Shown in pieces: positions 42,501 through 52,351 of a stretch of DNA of 64,000 nt (position 1 is the stretch's first letter; each line of letters begins with the position of its first letter). Position numbers and translations under genes: made by a program. The DNA comes from an uncultured Methanobrevibacter sp. (lineage in GTDB: Archaea; Methanobacteriota; Methanobacteria; Methanobacteriales; Methanobacteriaceae): contig NZ_CAMJCX010000003.1 in the NCBI RefSeq assembly GCF_946404245.1, positions 1-64,000 on the forward strand, written 5' to 3'. The notes beneath the pieces were generated by a model. The model searched no databases. It had not been told where the DNA came from and worked only from the letters and a program-made list of their open reading frames with translations.

Positions 42501-45500
42501 TTAAATTTTAATGTTCCATCAGGACTAACAGCTACAAATTCATGACTTTCAGAAATTAAATAAATAGTGCCATCCAAACCTATGGCAGGAGTGGAACCAC
42601 TAATTAAAGGAATGCTACAATTCCAAACAACAGAACCATTTTTTAAAGAATAAATACTTGAAGAAATATCACTACTTGTTATTGCATAAACGCTTCCATC
42701 ATCAGCGATTTTTATACTGGAACCAGTATTATAATCTCCTAAAATACATTTCCATAGTAATTGTCCATTAGGTGAAATACAATAAACAGTACTGTTCATC
42801 CAATTGCTGAAGTAAATATTTCCATCAGCACCAATTGTTGGAGTTGAGATAATCTTACTTGTTGTACCATATCTCCAGATGACTAATCCTTGATTATTTA
42901 AACAATATAAATAACCATCATCTCCACCAATATAAATGTGACCTTTTTTATCAATTACTGCTGAACCAGAGCTAATTAAATCAAGATTCCATTTAGTCAA
43001 GTTAGTAACTGGGCCGCAATAATCGGTAATACCAGAATTATTATTACTTCCCTGATATTGGCTCCAAATAGCATTCTCACTCAGATTAGAAAGATTACTC
43101 TTAATATAATTAATAGAAAAGAAATCTGTATAAGTTCTAATGCTAATAATTGTAGGTACTGGATAACCATCAATCTCATATTTGAAAATTGATGAAAACA
43201 AAAATTTTGTAGGCTCGTTCACATAAAACATGTGGGAATATATAATACGGTTTGGATTGTTTCTGTCATAGGGTATACTGCCATCAACAGTATAATACAC
43301 TGTTCCAGATGATGAACATTCAACAAAAACACCAGAATATACTCTTTCAATAACCAAATCTGTGAAAAGATGTTCACCATAACAAAACATTGGACGATTG
43401 CCCATCTTATCAATCGCAGTGTAATGAACAGTAATGGAATTATCAATTGTAAATGGTTGAGTATAAATTAAACGAGTGTTACTATAACATGGATTACTAC
43501 CATCTAATGTGTAAAAAATAACTGCTTCAGAATCATCACACTCAATAATAACTTCCATTTCATCATTAAAAGTTGTTGTTGGAGTAATATATGTGATAAT
43601 CGGAGCAACATTATCCGTATCAATAAAAAGCTGATAATTTTCATTATCCAACTTAATATTCATTTGGCTAACATCACCAGTTAAATATCCCCAAGTAAAA
43701 AGCAATTGTTTAAAACCATCTTCAAGAAAAATATCAAAATCCACATCATTAAAAGTAAAAGTGCAATTTCTATCCCCAAGATGTCCTAAACTGCTTGTAT
43801 CTTCACCTAAATTATTATGTGTTAAATCAATAGTTAAATTGTAATAAGTAACTCCACCAATCCATTTATCAACATCTAAATCATGTTGGGTAACATTTAA
43901 AATTAGCCAAGGATTCATTTTTGAGCTAGACTCATTAACAAAATAAACATCATAATACTCATTAGGGATTATCAAACTAGAATAATAAGAAGGATTATTA
44001 GTTCCCCACCAATTATTGGAATAATCAACATTTTCATCAGCAATTAAAGAAAAATTATTATTGCGATAAATATTATTAAAATGAATATCCGCATTACCAA
44101 ATGATTTAATACCAATATCATTTCCCTCAATAAGATTTCTAGTTACATTTAATTCACCATTACCCTGTTGTATTGCTACATTGCATGATGAAAAATTACA
44201 ATTACTGATTTTGGAATTTCCCCCATCTTGACTATATGCAACATCACAAGAAGAAAAATTACAATTGAGGATGTTAGTTATTCCTTGATTTTGTTTGATG
44301 GCAACATCACAAGAAGAAAAATTATTATTATTGATTATTGATTTTCCACCATTAACAATGATGCCTCCATTTGAAATATTACATTTCAAGATACTTGTAT
44401 TGGATTGTAGAACCGTTAAAGAAGAATTAACAAAAATATTATTTTCAAAAAATATATTTCCTTCATCCAGAATCATATTTTTATTAGTGATATTTGATTT
44501 TTGAATTGTTAAACTGGAATCATCGCTTGTTTTTGAAATGCTTTCACAATCTCCAAGCAAAAGATTATTAATGATTACTTGTGATTCATTAATGACCTTA
44601 ATTGTTGGTTTTGAAATGTTTTTAGGATTAATTGAAGCATTAATGAAATTCAAGGTTACAGATTTATCAATTATTAGATTTTCAAAATGATTATCTGTAA
44701 AATAATTACTGAAAATACTTATTATATCCCCATCAGCTGCAACATCAATTGCATCTTGTATAGATGGAAATTCAATATTTTTATTTTGAATCTTACAAAC
44801 AGAAACCGGCAATGAAAAACTATAACTGCTTTCCATATCATTATTGAAAACCGTTAATGTGATAATATAACTATTTGCTTTGAAAGTATGTGTTGGGTTT
44901 TGATTATCACTATAATTTTCATCCCCAAAATCCCATAAATACTCACTAATCAAACCTTGAGACAAATCAGTGAAGTTAATTCTGATTTTACCATCAGAAA
45001 TCTCATAGGAACCAATAGTGAAATTAGCTATAATATTATTGTTGTAGGTAATATTGAAGTAATCAATGTATCCTAATCCATAGCTTTGAGTAATATTGAT
45101 TGTATGGTAACCTGTGAAGTTAGATAAATCTAATTTTACTTCTTCCCATTTTTTCTTACCTAATCCAGTCTTTTGGATAGTATAATTATCTAATGAAATA
45201 TCGTCAACATGAATATTGATTGTTGCATTTTTTGTATTAGACATATACCAGAAAGAAACTGAATCGATTGTATCGAAATTGATAACTTGGGAAATATAAC
45301 CATTAGTAGATAAGCTAATAAATTTAGTTCCACTTTTGGAGTTAAGAGCAAAATTAGTTATACTCACACCATAACCATCCCAACCACTTAAACCATCCTC
45401 AAAATCAGGATTAACAATCGGACTATTAACCACATAATCAGAACCTTTATCTAATAAACAATTAGGTGAATCTTCTTGACTGGATAATTGTGAATTATCA

Positions 45501-45718
45501 TCAACTTCAACAGTATTGTTAAAATCTGTTGTTGGATTGATTAGCATTGTTGGTTGATCATCATATAAAGAATCATCTATAAGCACTGTTTCATCTAAAA
45601 CATTCTCATTTGCAATACTTGTTGTATTATCTTGAGTGTTAGCTGAAACCCCACCTATAGAGACAAGAGTAATTAATATCAATAAGAATATTAAATACTT
45701 TCTTTTATTGTTTATCAT
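39527..45718 (-). CDS. Adhesin-like surface protein (2063 aa): beta-helix, PKD, chitobiase-C-like, PQQ-type propeller; C-terminal TM anchor
   Basis: Signal peptide; PKD motifs (YLWDFGDENYSDNQNPTHTF); propeller repeats (GHIYIGGDDGYLYCLNNQG); YYTVDGSNP repeats; C-terminal GNG-rich linker + TM + RRGKK. Confidence 0.88.
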   Translation of the reverse strand: MINNKRKYLIFLLILITLVSIGGVSANTQDNTTSIANENVLDETVLIDDSLYDDQPTMLINPTTDFNNTVEVDDNSQLSSQEDSPNCLLDKGSDYVVNSPIVNPDFEDGLSGWDGYGVSITNFALNSKSGTKFISLSTNGYISQVINFDTIDSVSFWYMSNTKNATINIHVDDISLDNYTIQKTGLGKKKWEEVKLDLSNFTGYHTINITQSYGLGYIDYFNITYNNNIIANFTIGSYEISDGKIRINFTDLSQGLISEYLWDFGDENYSDNQNPTHTFKANSYIITLTVFNNDMESSYSFSLPVSVCKIQNKNIEFPSIQDAIDVAADGDIISIFSNYFTDNHFENLIIDKSVTLNFINASINPKNISKPTIKVINESQVIINNLLLGDCESISKTSDDSSLTIQKSNITNKNMILDEGNIFFENNIFVNSSLTVLQSNTSILKCNISNGGIIVNGGKSIINNNNFSSCDVAIKQNQGITNILNCNFSSCDVAYSQDGGNSKISNCNFSSCNVAIQQGNGELNVTRNLIEGNDIGIKSFGNADIHFNNIYRNNNFSLIADENVDYSNNWWGTNNPSYYSSLIIPNEYYDVYFVNESSSKMNPWLILNVTQHDLDVDKWIGGVTYYNLTIDLTHNNLGEDTSSLGHLGDRNCTFTFNDVDFDIFLEDGFKQLLFTWGYLTGDVSQMNIKLDNENYQLFIDTDNVAPIITYITPTTTFNDEMEVIIECDDSEAVIFYTLDGSNPCYSNTRLIYTQPFTIDNSITVHYTAIDKMGNRPMFCYGEHLFTDLVIERVYSGVFVECSSSGTVYYTVDGSIPYDRNNPNRIIYSHMFYVNEPTKFLFSSIFKYEIDGYPVPTIISIRTYTDFFSINYIKSNLSNLSENAIWSQYQGSNNNSGITDYCGPVTNLTKWNLDLISSGSAVIDKKGHIYIGGDDGYLYCLNNQGLVIWRYGTTSKIISTPTIGADGNIYFSNWMNSTVYCISPNGQLLWKCILGDYNTGSSIKIADDGSVYAITSSDISSSIYSLKNGSVVWNCSIPLISGSTPAIGLDGTIYLISESHEFVAVSPDGTLKFKQNLIKYYSTEDYLKESKVSVSIDEEGIIYVINQPNYRSNQGDIVNIFIRAYYPNGTVKWSSKNTQLFVSGTPTYYKGILYLSSEDKLVAVNASNGAILWSKKINSAFYSASSPLISGNEMIYLAHDNMVYAFDLTGQQLWNYTLTGKYGDPSCLSSPTLSNDGTLIVTTNQGIFAFNDVAAQFKWEHVNNTETTVQFTDLSVKGNNSYFWDFGDGNYSLEQNPVHVYNDSGKYRVVLIVEHDGVNLARNTTIEVVKYDLTPPSNVTVYIGDVVSEGGVFATSQNVSLYASDDAGSVTIYYTVDGSNPVNSSTRRLYYEPILIESNTVLKTVAVDESDNFGEVTSISFEIRDALNVNDLVNSTLIQKIQDLLDNAEEGSKFVFDYDVLYGANFTINKPLNIVTTNNTKLIGNGNQPVFTLGENASGTTINGFVIENDGILIKNSDDILIKNTVVNTANKTGVNIVSSSNIAIKDSYINGSCDGILINKSTNTTIDHSEVAESYNNGVWVLESSNTNIYNSKLDNNGKEWQISKAHQIWLVRSQNTNIINNTINYGFFGVHLSDVNQNLKMDYNTIYEGTGDAIILEGGYYGVNITHNTLDGCFNGINFNGYSERVNVEHNLIQKMHYHQGEPDDIYGGIGIMETYDFWNWPDTYGQYHNAIQVSCGASNFHDEVTIIDNVCILLEHRSWEARHTNTYIDSSCSGYGYNLMDGSSSLTGRGGATSYREGKVDLVVDRVGDSSFRLRLINRLDGHYLSEIPEFDVTFIAGGFSQTVKFKDSEAVATFDTSSAITTVVAKISTEIQKSVAFDIPITDGYSSSNKDKDSGYEAGEAINNPDPVIPSIADAIKELERRNSSGSGNGNGGGNGNGQGTGTGNGQGSGNGHGSSGHGGSNVNGREGEIEGDANNLLQTDSGNSPSVGVEAAAQGDSDSVEGGSQSGELSQDSPNAYEVSKVININENNWQFVQAVILFAVIVIFGYGYRRGKKDGDEI

Positions 45719-45845
45719 TCTCTATTTCTCCTTTTCACTTAACGAAATTGAAAAAAAGAAAAAATATCATGTTTTGGAGTACTTAGGACTCAAACCTAAA
45801 AATATTATTGGTGTACTCCATGAGACTATTAAAAAAATAAAAAAG

Positions 45846-45891
45846 AAAAAAAGAGAATGAAAAATCGTGTTTCAACTTATTCTCTTTTTTT
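45846..45891 (-). terminator. Hairpin at the end of the 1574-aa adhesin gene
   Basis: AAAAAAAGAGAAT ... ATTCTCTTTTTTT perfect 13-bp arms overlapping the stop codon. Confidence 0.55.
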
Positions 45892-48800
45892 ATTTAATAG
45901 TTATTTTTCCTTTTTTAGTTATTGCTTTGTATGCTTTATCACCTGCGAATTTTACAGTGTAGGTGAAAGTACCTTTTTTAGTTAATTTGGTAACTTTTAT
46001 TGTTGCTACACCTTTGCTGTTGGTTTTAGCTGTGTAAGTTTTACCATTAACTTTTAAAGTAATCTTTTTACTTTTAAGTGCGGTGCTACCAGATTTTAAA
46101 GTGATTTTAACCTTTTTAGTTTTTACTTTAGCTTTGAAAGATTTTTTCGGAGCTGTAATCTTGGTAGCTTTTTTACTTACAACAACTTTACTTGTACCAA
46201 TGGATGATTTGTATGTGTCATCACCTGCAAAGGTTACTGTAGCATAGTATGTACCTGCACTTGCAAATTTAACTGCTATTTTAGCAACACCATCTTCTCC
46301 AGTTGTACCATTATAAACTACACCATTGATAATGACATTAACAGTTTTGTTTGCTAAAGCTGTGCCGTTAGCTTTGAGAGTTACCTGGATGTTTCCATTA
46401 GTTAATGCTTTAATATTTAAATTATTTGCAGCAACTGTTGTGGAAATCAAATCAGCAGATAAAGTATGGATTTGCTTTTGAGCATCTCCTAATTGAATAG
46501 TTAAGTTTTCTGCTTTTTGATTAGCATCTTCAAGATCCTCAGCCAACTTAGTAGCATTAGATTGAGTCTCATTCAATTGAGTAGTTAAATTCTCAACTTT
46601 CGCATTAGCCTCAGTAAGATTATTAAATAACTGAGTTGCATTAGCTTGAGTTTTATTCAATTGAGTAGTTAAATTATCAACTTTAGCATTAGCAGCATCA
46701 AGATCCTCAGCCAACTTAGTAGCATTAGATTGAGTCTCATTCAATTGAGTAGTTAAATTCTCAATTTTTTTATTAGCATCTGTTAGATTATTGAATAACT
46801 GAGTAGCATTTTCTTTAGCTTCTGCTAATTCTTCTTTTAGTTCAGTAATTGATTTATCTTCAACTTCAGATACTTTTATTTCTGCTGTTGTTGTAGTTTG
46901 TGTGAATTTCTCATCACCAATGTATTTGATGTTTGCTGTGTAGTTACCAGGTTTTAAACCAACAACATTAACAATTGCATTGGCCTTTTCAAGTTCGGCG
47001 AAATATTTATTTCCACCTACTTCAACTAAAACAATACCAGTTGCACCATCAATGTTAACTTCAACGATTGCAGTTTCATTTTCCCCAACAGCACATCCAG
47101 TTGCAGTGATTGTTGGAGTTCCTTTGGAAACAATTAACACTTGAGTTTTGTTAGCCGGATAATAAATGTCATCATTATCATAGGTCACTTCAACCACATG
47201 TTCACCAATACCCACATCATTTAATGGAATAATTGTAGTACCAGTTACTTGTGTTGTGTTTATTTTTTTAGTGTCTACAAAGATGTTTACTGTTCCTTGT
47301 GCATCGGTTGGTAATTGGATTGTGATGCTTGTTGTTTCGTTGGTTTTTGCAGATTCTGGAATAGTAATGTTGATATTTCCATCATATACAAAGTGGAAAT
47401 TCTCACTAGCAGTTGTACTGTTATAGTATGGGTATTCACTAATTCCTGCATAATCTGCAACAACAGTTACAGTTCCTTTCAAACCAGGAATTGTGATTTT
47501 ACCATCAACAGTTTTATCAGTAATTTGATCTCCAGTATTAACTGTGTAGGTCACATTTGCGTCTGAAATAAGGTTTCCATCAACATCTTTTAATGTAACG
47601 ATTACAACACCGTTTTCAACTGATTCAATGGTTAAGTTAGTGTTTATTATTTTTGCAACAATAGCTACATTATCTAATGTGTATTCTTCACCACGAATAG
47701 TGAATGATACTTCATCAGATGGTAATTTACCAGTTGTTAATGTAAACTCACCAATACTATCTTCAACATTTACATCACTAGCTTCACCTAATTCAGTTGA
47801 AACAGGTAAAGTGAATTTAGGCAATACTCCTAAACTGCTTGTATCATCGCCGTTACTGTTGGTTGTTAAATTAGCAATGATTGTGTGGTTTTGTGTTGTA
47901 TAGAATTGAGTTTCTTTGCTGTTGAGAGTTAATACTAACCATACTGGCTGTTCAGCATTTGGAGCATAAACATCAACATATCCATCAGGGACAGTTGTAC
48001 TAAATGTAGCTTGTAATACACCAAACCAATTATTGGAAGCATCAACAGTACCCACGTAAGCTAGGGCAACATTATTGTTATTGTAGATTACATTGAAGTT
48101 GATGTTTGAAGTACCATTAGTAACGTTTACACCTATGTTGTTGTCGGTGATTATGTTACTTGTAATGTTTGTTTCTCCTTCTGTTTGTGTGATTGCTACA
48201 TCGTTTCCTGATAAAACATTGTTGTTGATTTTGGATTTACCTCCATTGACTTTAATTCCACCATTAGCAATATTATTGTTAGCAATAACAGCATTAGCAT
48301 TCACGACAGTTATGTAACTGCCAGTGAAGTCATTGCCGTCAAGTGTAATATTACCTGTGTTTAAAGTGATGTTGGTATCTGCAATGTTGGATTCTGTGAT
48401 AGTTAATTTAGATGAATCATCAGTACTGAAACTATTAGCACCAGCAATATTATTTACAGTAACTTTTGCACCATTATTAACATTAATATTTCCATCTAAC
48501 TTATTTCCATTAAAGTTTAAAGTTAAATTTTTATCAATAGTTAAATCTTCAGTTAAATCATTTGGAATTTCAATAGTTGCACTATCAGTTGCGTTATTAA
48601 TTGCATCTTGGATGCCATCATACATTTTTCCATCAATTGTTGGGAAATTTAATGATAAAGTATATGTTTGATTAACAAAATTTTCCCCATTATAAACAGT
48701 TAAAGAAACATTATGATTTCCTGGTTTAAAAATATGGGTTGGATTTATAAGATTACTAGTAGTATTATCATCAAAACTCCATAATATTTTGTTAATTGAA

Positions 48801-50614
48801 CCAATTGCGGTATTTATAAAGTTAACTGTTACATTTTCTCCATCAACATTTGCATTATATGTGAAATCTGAAACTATTTCATTATTATAAACTACTGCAA
48901 AATCATCTAAATATAATCTTAAAGGAGTGAATTGACCACCAGTGGACAGTTCAAATAAATTAATACCCTGAATATCATGAGTATCAATTGTTACTTCTTG
49001 CCAACATGATTCATCAGCAGTAGGGACATTTTCAATAATATTTCCTCCAATTAATGTAGTAAGGTTGTAATTAAACCAATTTAAACTTGCATCTAAAGCA
49101 TAATATTTAAAAGTAACTTTATCAATATAATCAAAATTTAGGTATTGAGAAACCCAAAATCCATAATAATTACCTGACAAAAGTAATGCTCTAGTACCAT
49201 TAAATATAGATATTTGACCATCCGGACGTTTGCCGCCATGTGCAGCACCACCAGTTACATTCCAACCATACACATCAGCATAAGTATCTAACTTTCCTTG
49301 TTCAAAATCGGAGTTAATGAAAGGATTAATAATAAAATTAATATTGGAAAAATTAACTATATTATTGGAAGAAGAATAATTTTCATTTCCTGTGAAATTA
49401 ACTGAAACAGAAAAATTACCAGTTAAAGCACTGAAAATAATTTGACCATTAATATCAGTAGATTCATTAATAATTTCATTGTTATCAACCCTATAAGTTA
49501 TATTAACATTAGGAATAACTTTGTCATTTTCATCTTTTAGAGAAATAACAACAAAACCTGTATTAAGATAAGCTACTGAAATAGTTGTATTAACTGGACT
49601 AGTTTCTTCATCAGTAGGTTCATTAGTATTTACTGTAAAGTCATCTATTCTTAGTTGAACTTTTTCATTATTAACTAATTTAAATACATGCTCTCCAGTT
49701 AAAGAAGAAGTATCTACAGTAAATTGTTTCCAAACTCCATCACCAATACCTTCATCATCAGTAATAGTTTTTAAAACTACATCATCAGAAAGAATGTTAA
49801 AATTAACTTTATTTTGTGCAGAAGATGCCCAAAAACTAATACTATAAATAGAATCAAAATTCAAAGTTTGACTAATATATTTATTCGCTTTAGTAGCTTG
49901 CAAACCCTGAGAACCTGAATGAGCAGCAACTGAAGCAACAGTAAAATCACTATCCCAACCATCCTTACCATTCTCAAAACCAGGATTAACAATGACATTT
50001 ACTGTAAAGTCATCTATTCTTAGTTGAACTTTTTCATTATTAACTAATTTAAATACATGCTCTCCAGTTAAAGAAGAAGTATCTACAGTAAATTGTTTCC
50101 AAACTCCATCACCAATACCTTCATCATCAGTAATAGTTTTTAAAACTACATCATCAGAAAGAATGTTAAAATTAACTTTATTTTGTGCAGAAGATGCCCA
50201 AAAACTAATACTATAAATAGAATCAAAATTCAAAGTTTGACTAATATATTTATTCGCTTTAGTAGCTTGCAAACCCTGAGAACCTGAATGAGCAGCAACT
50301 GAAGCAACAGTAAAATCACTATCCCAACCATCCTTACCATTCTCAAAACCAGGATTAACAATACTGCCAGAATCATCGACTCCAATAGGTTCATCCGAAA
50401 CACTATTTAATTCAATATTTTCATCATTAATTAAATTATATTCCAAATCATCTTGCAAATAAGACTCTGTTAAAGTTAAATCATCAACATCACTTAAATT
50501 TGGATTATCTAAAATTGATTCATTATTTTCTGCTGCATAAGCAGAATTCATTATAATTAATAATAAAAAAATTAAAAAAAATAATGTTGAAATTTTAAGT
50601 TTCATTTGAATCAA
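45890..50614 (-). CDS. Adhesin-like surface protein (1574 aa) with duplicated N-terminal module, beta-helix, Ig-like and coiled-coil segments
   Basis: Signal peptide; two identical IVNPGFENGKDGWDSDF... modules; PKD-like IDNKILWSFDDNTT region; Lys-rich Ig-like C-terminus. Confidence 0.88.
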   Translation of the reverse strand: MIQMKLKISTLFFLIFLLLIIMNSAYAAENNESILDNPNLSDVDDLTLTESYLQDDLEYNLINDENIELNSVSDEPIGVDDSGSIVNPGFENGKDGWDSDFTVASVAAHSGSQGLQATKANKYISQTLNFDSIYSISFWASSAQNKVNFNILSDDVVLKTITDDEGIGDGVWKQFTVDTSSLTGEHVFKLVNNEKVQLRIDDFTVNVIVNPGFENGKDGWDSDFTVASVAAHSGSQGLQATKANKYISQTLNFDSIYSISFWASSAQNKVNFNILSDDVVLKTITDDEGIGDGVWKQFTVDTSSLTGEHVFKLVNNEKVQLRIDDFTVNTNEPTDEETSPVNTTISVAYLNTGFVVISLKDENDKVIPNVNITYRVDNNEIINESTDINGQIIFSALTGNFSVSVNFTGNENYSSSNNIVNFSNINFIINPFINSDFEQGKLDTYADVYGWNVTGGAAHGGKRPDGQISIFNGTRALLLSGNYYGFWVSQYLNFDYIDKVTFKYYALDASLNWFNYNLTTLIGGNIIENVPTADESCWQEVTIDTHDIQGINLFELSTGGQFTPLRLYLDDFAVVYNNEIVSDFTYNANVDGENVTVNFINTAIGSINKILWSFDDNTTSNLINPTHIFKPGNHNVSLTVYNGENFVNQTYTLSLNFPTIDGKMYDGIQDAINNATDSATIEIPNDLTEDLTIDKNLTLNFNGNKLDGNINVNNGAKVTVNNIAGANSFSTDDSSKLTITESNIADTNITLNTGNITLDGNDFTGSYITVVNANAVIANNNIANGGIKVNGGKSKINNNVLSGNDVAITQTEGETNITSNIITDNNIGVNVTNGTSNINFNVIYNNNNVALAYVGTVDASNNWFGVLQATFSTTVPDGYVDVYAPNAEQPVWLVLTLNSKETQFYTTQNHTIIANLTTNSNGDDTSSLGVLPKFTLPVSTELGEASDVNVEDSIGEFTLTTGKLPSDEVSFTIRGEEYTLDNVAIVAKIINTNLTIESVENGVVIVTLKDVDGNLISDANVTYTVNTGDQITDKTVDGKITIPGLKGTVTVVADYAGISEYPYYNSTTASENFHFVYDGNINITIPESAKTNETTSITIQLPTDAQGTVNIFVDTKKINTTQVTGTTIIPLNDVGIGEHVVEVTYDNDDIYYPANKTQVLIVSKGTPTITATGCAVGENETAIVEVNIDGATGIVLVEVGGNKYFAELEKANAIVNVVGLKPGNYTANIKYIGDEKFTQTTTTAEIKVSEVEDKSITELKEELAEAKENATQLFNNLTDANKKIENLTTQLNETQSNATKLAEDLDAANAKVDNLTTQLNKTQANATQLFNNLTEANAKVENLTTQLNETQSNATKLAEDLEDANQKAENLTIQLGDAQKQIHTLSADLISTTVAANNLNIKALTNGNIQVTLKANGTALANKTVNVIINGVVYNGTTGEDGVAKIAVKFASAGTYYATVTFAGDDTYKSSIGTSKVVVSKKATKITAPKKSFKAKVKTKKVKITLKSGSTALKSKKITLKVNGKTYTAKTNSKGVATIKVTKLTKKGTFTYTVKFAGDKAYKAITKKGKITIK
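49628..50362. repeat. Perfect tandem duplication: copies 49628-49993 and 49997-50362 (366 bp each, period 369)
   Basis: Compared base by base by eye; no mismatch found. Confidence 0.93.
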
Positions 50615-50624
50615 TTTAATTAGT

Positions 50625-51710
50625 TTAAGGATATCTAACTAATCCAGTGTTATTTATATCCTCTGTAATCTCATAATAAAATGCTGAACTTGTATAACCA
50701 TAAAATGTATTATTAATTAAGCTAATAATCGCATCATCATCAACATCAAAATTATTACCTGCTAAAATTGCAAAAGTAGTGTTTGAAGTAGAATTAACAG
50801 TATTATTTAACATTTTAAAACAGATAACATCAGGATGATTCATACTAATTCCAGTTGTTACATTAACAATTGTATTATAATTTAATTCCACATCTAATCT
50901 ACCATTAGTAGCTGCTTTTTTACCTGCAAATTCAATACCATAATCAGCACCAGAAATATTATTATTACATATTACACCTTTAAAGTTTCCTCCAAAGAAC
51001 ATTCCATATTGATTTCCAGATAAACTACCATCACATGAAATAATGTTACCAGTAATAGTTGATGGTTTAAAATTATTCCAGGTAGTATCATCCATTGTTA
51101 AAAAGTTTACTAATGAGATTCCGTCTCTGTTAAAATCATGAATATAATTATTGGTAATTGTTAAGTTTTCATGCACTTGGAAAATGTTTATTCCATCTCT
51201 TCCATTATACATGGTGTTGTTTGTTATTACCGCATCGTATACGTGGTGTCCATATACTGCTGCAGCACTAGAACAATTAATGTTAATTATAAAGTTTTTA
51301 ATGGTGAAATTTTGACAGTTTGTTACTACGAATATATCGTTTGTTCCATCACCAATTAATGTTGATCCATGACCATCTAATACCACATTATCTTGTACTG
51401 TATATGCAGCATTATAATAAGTTCCTTGTGCAAAGTTTACAATATGATTTGAACTATCTGTTGAAGCATCTGAAATCGCTTGATTTATATCTGCAACACT
51501 ATCACTATAAGTTACATCATGAAGAGCCCTTGTTGGTTCTACTACTTTTCCGCTGTCGTCAGTCTCATCTACTGATACATCATCTACTGTGATATCATCA
51601 GCAGGTACATCACTATCAGCTGTTATATTATCAGCAGCAGATACACTACCTACTGCGAAAATAGCGAGCACTAATAGTGCCATTAAAATAATTGATTTTT
51701 TACCTAACAT
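50625..51710 (-). CDS. Secreted right-handed beta-helix/adhesin-like protein
   Basis: Signal peptide MLGKKSIILMALLVLAIFAVGSVSA; NNTMYNGRDGINIFQVHENLTITNNYIHDFNRDGISL parallel-beta-helix pattern. Confidence 0.82.
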   Translation of the reverse strand: MLGKKSIILMALLVLAIFAVGSVSAADNITADSDVPADDITVDDVSVDETDDSGKVVEPTRALHDVTYSDSVADINQAISDASTDSSNHIVNFAQGTYYNAAYTVQDNVVLDGHGSTLIGDGTNDIFVVTNCQNFTIKNFIININCSSAAAVYGHHVYDAVITNNTMYNGRDGINIFQVHENLTITNNYIHDFNRDGISLVNFLTMDDTTWNNFKPSTITGNIISCDGSLSGNQYGMFFGGNFKGVICNNNISGADYGIEFAGKKAATNGRLDVELNYNTIVNVTTGISMNHPDVICFKMLNNTVNSTSNTTFAILAGNNFDVDDDAIISLINNTFYGYTSSAFYYEITEDINNTGLVRYP

Positions 51711-52351
51711 AGTTTCACCTAGATTAACTATATTAAGAGGCAATATCAGATAAAATAAGTAGAGGTTTAATATAATTTGTTAATTTGTTTATTTCCGACT
51801 TAAATATGAATTAAATTTCATTTCGATTATTATTTAAGAAAGAAATTGGATAATGCCGTGAAACATTTGCAAATTAATATTTTTATATTAACCTCTTTTT
51901 TTATGCTTATCGATATTACATCTTTTTAATTATGATGTGCATTCTGGTACACATCAATTATTATATTTTTAAAATTTTATATTTATAATATTCGCTTTAA
52001 ATTTTAATCTGACAACTCAAAATTCGCCATATCCTAAATGAACACATCGGGGGGGGCGTTTGTAAAATGGTTAAATGATTGTTTTAATCACGAAATAAAT
52101 GAATATCATTTTAAATCATGAGATAAAATTGAACACTTCAATATTAAAAATCATCATTATAATTAAAAATTCATTTAAAAATCAATAATGCGAACTATAA
52201 CGGTTAATAACAATATTTATATTGAACATTTAAATAAACTATTAACGTAGACAATTTTTATTAGGTCACCTCGATTTAATGATGATAATTGTCTTAAATT
52301 TGCTTATCGATATTATAATCTCATAATAATATTTTTTGGAGATTATTTAAA

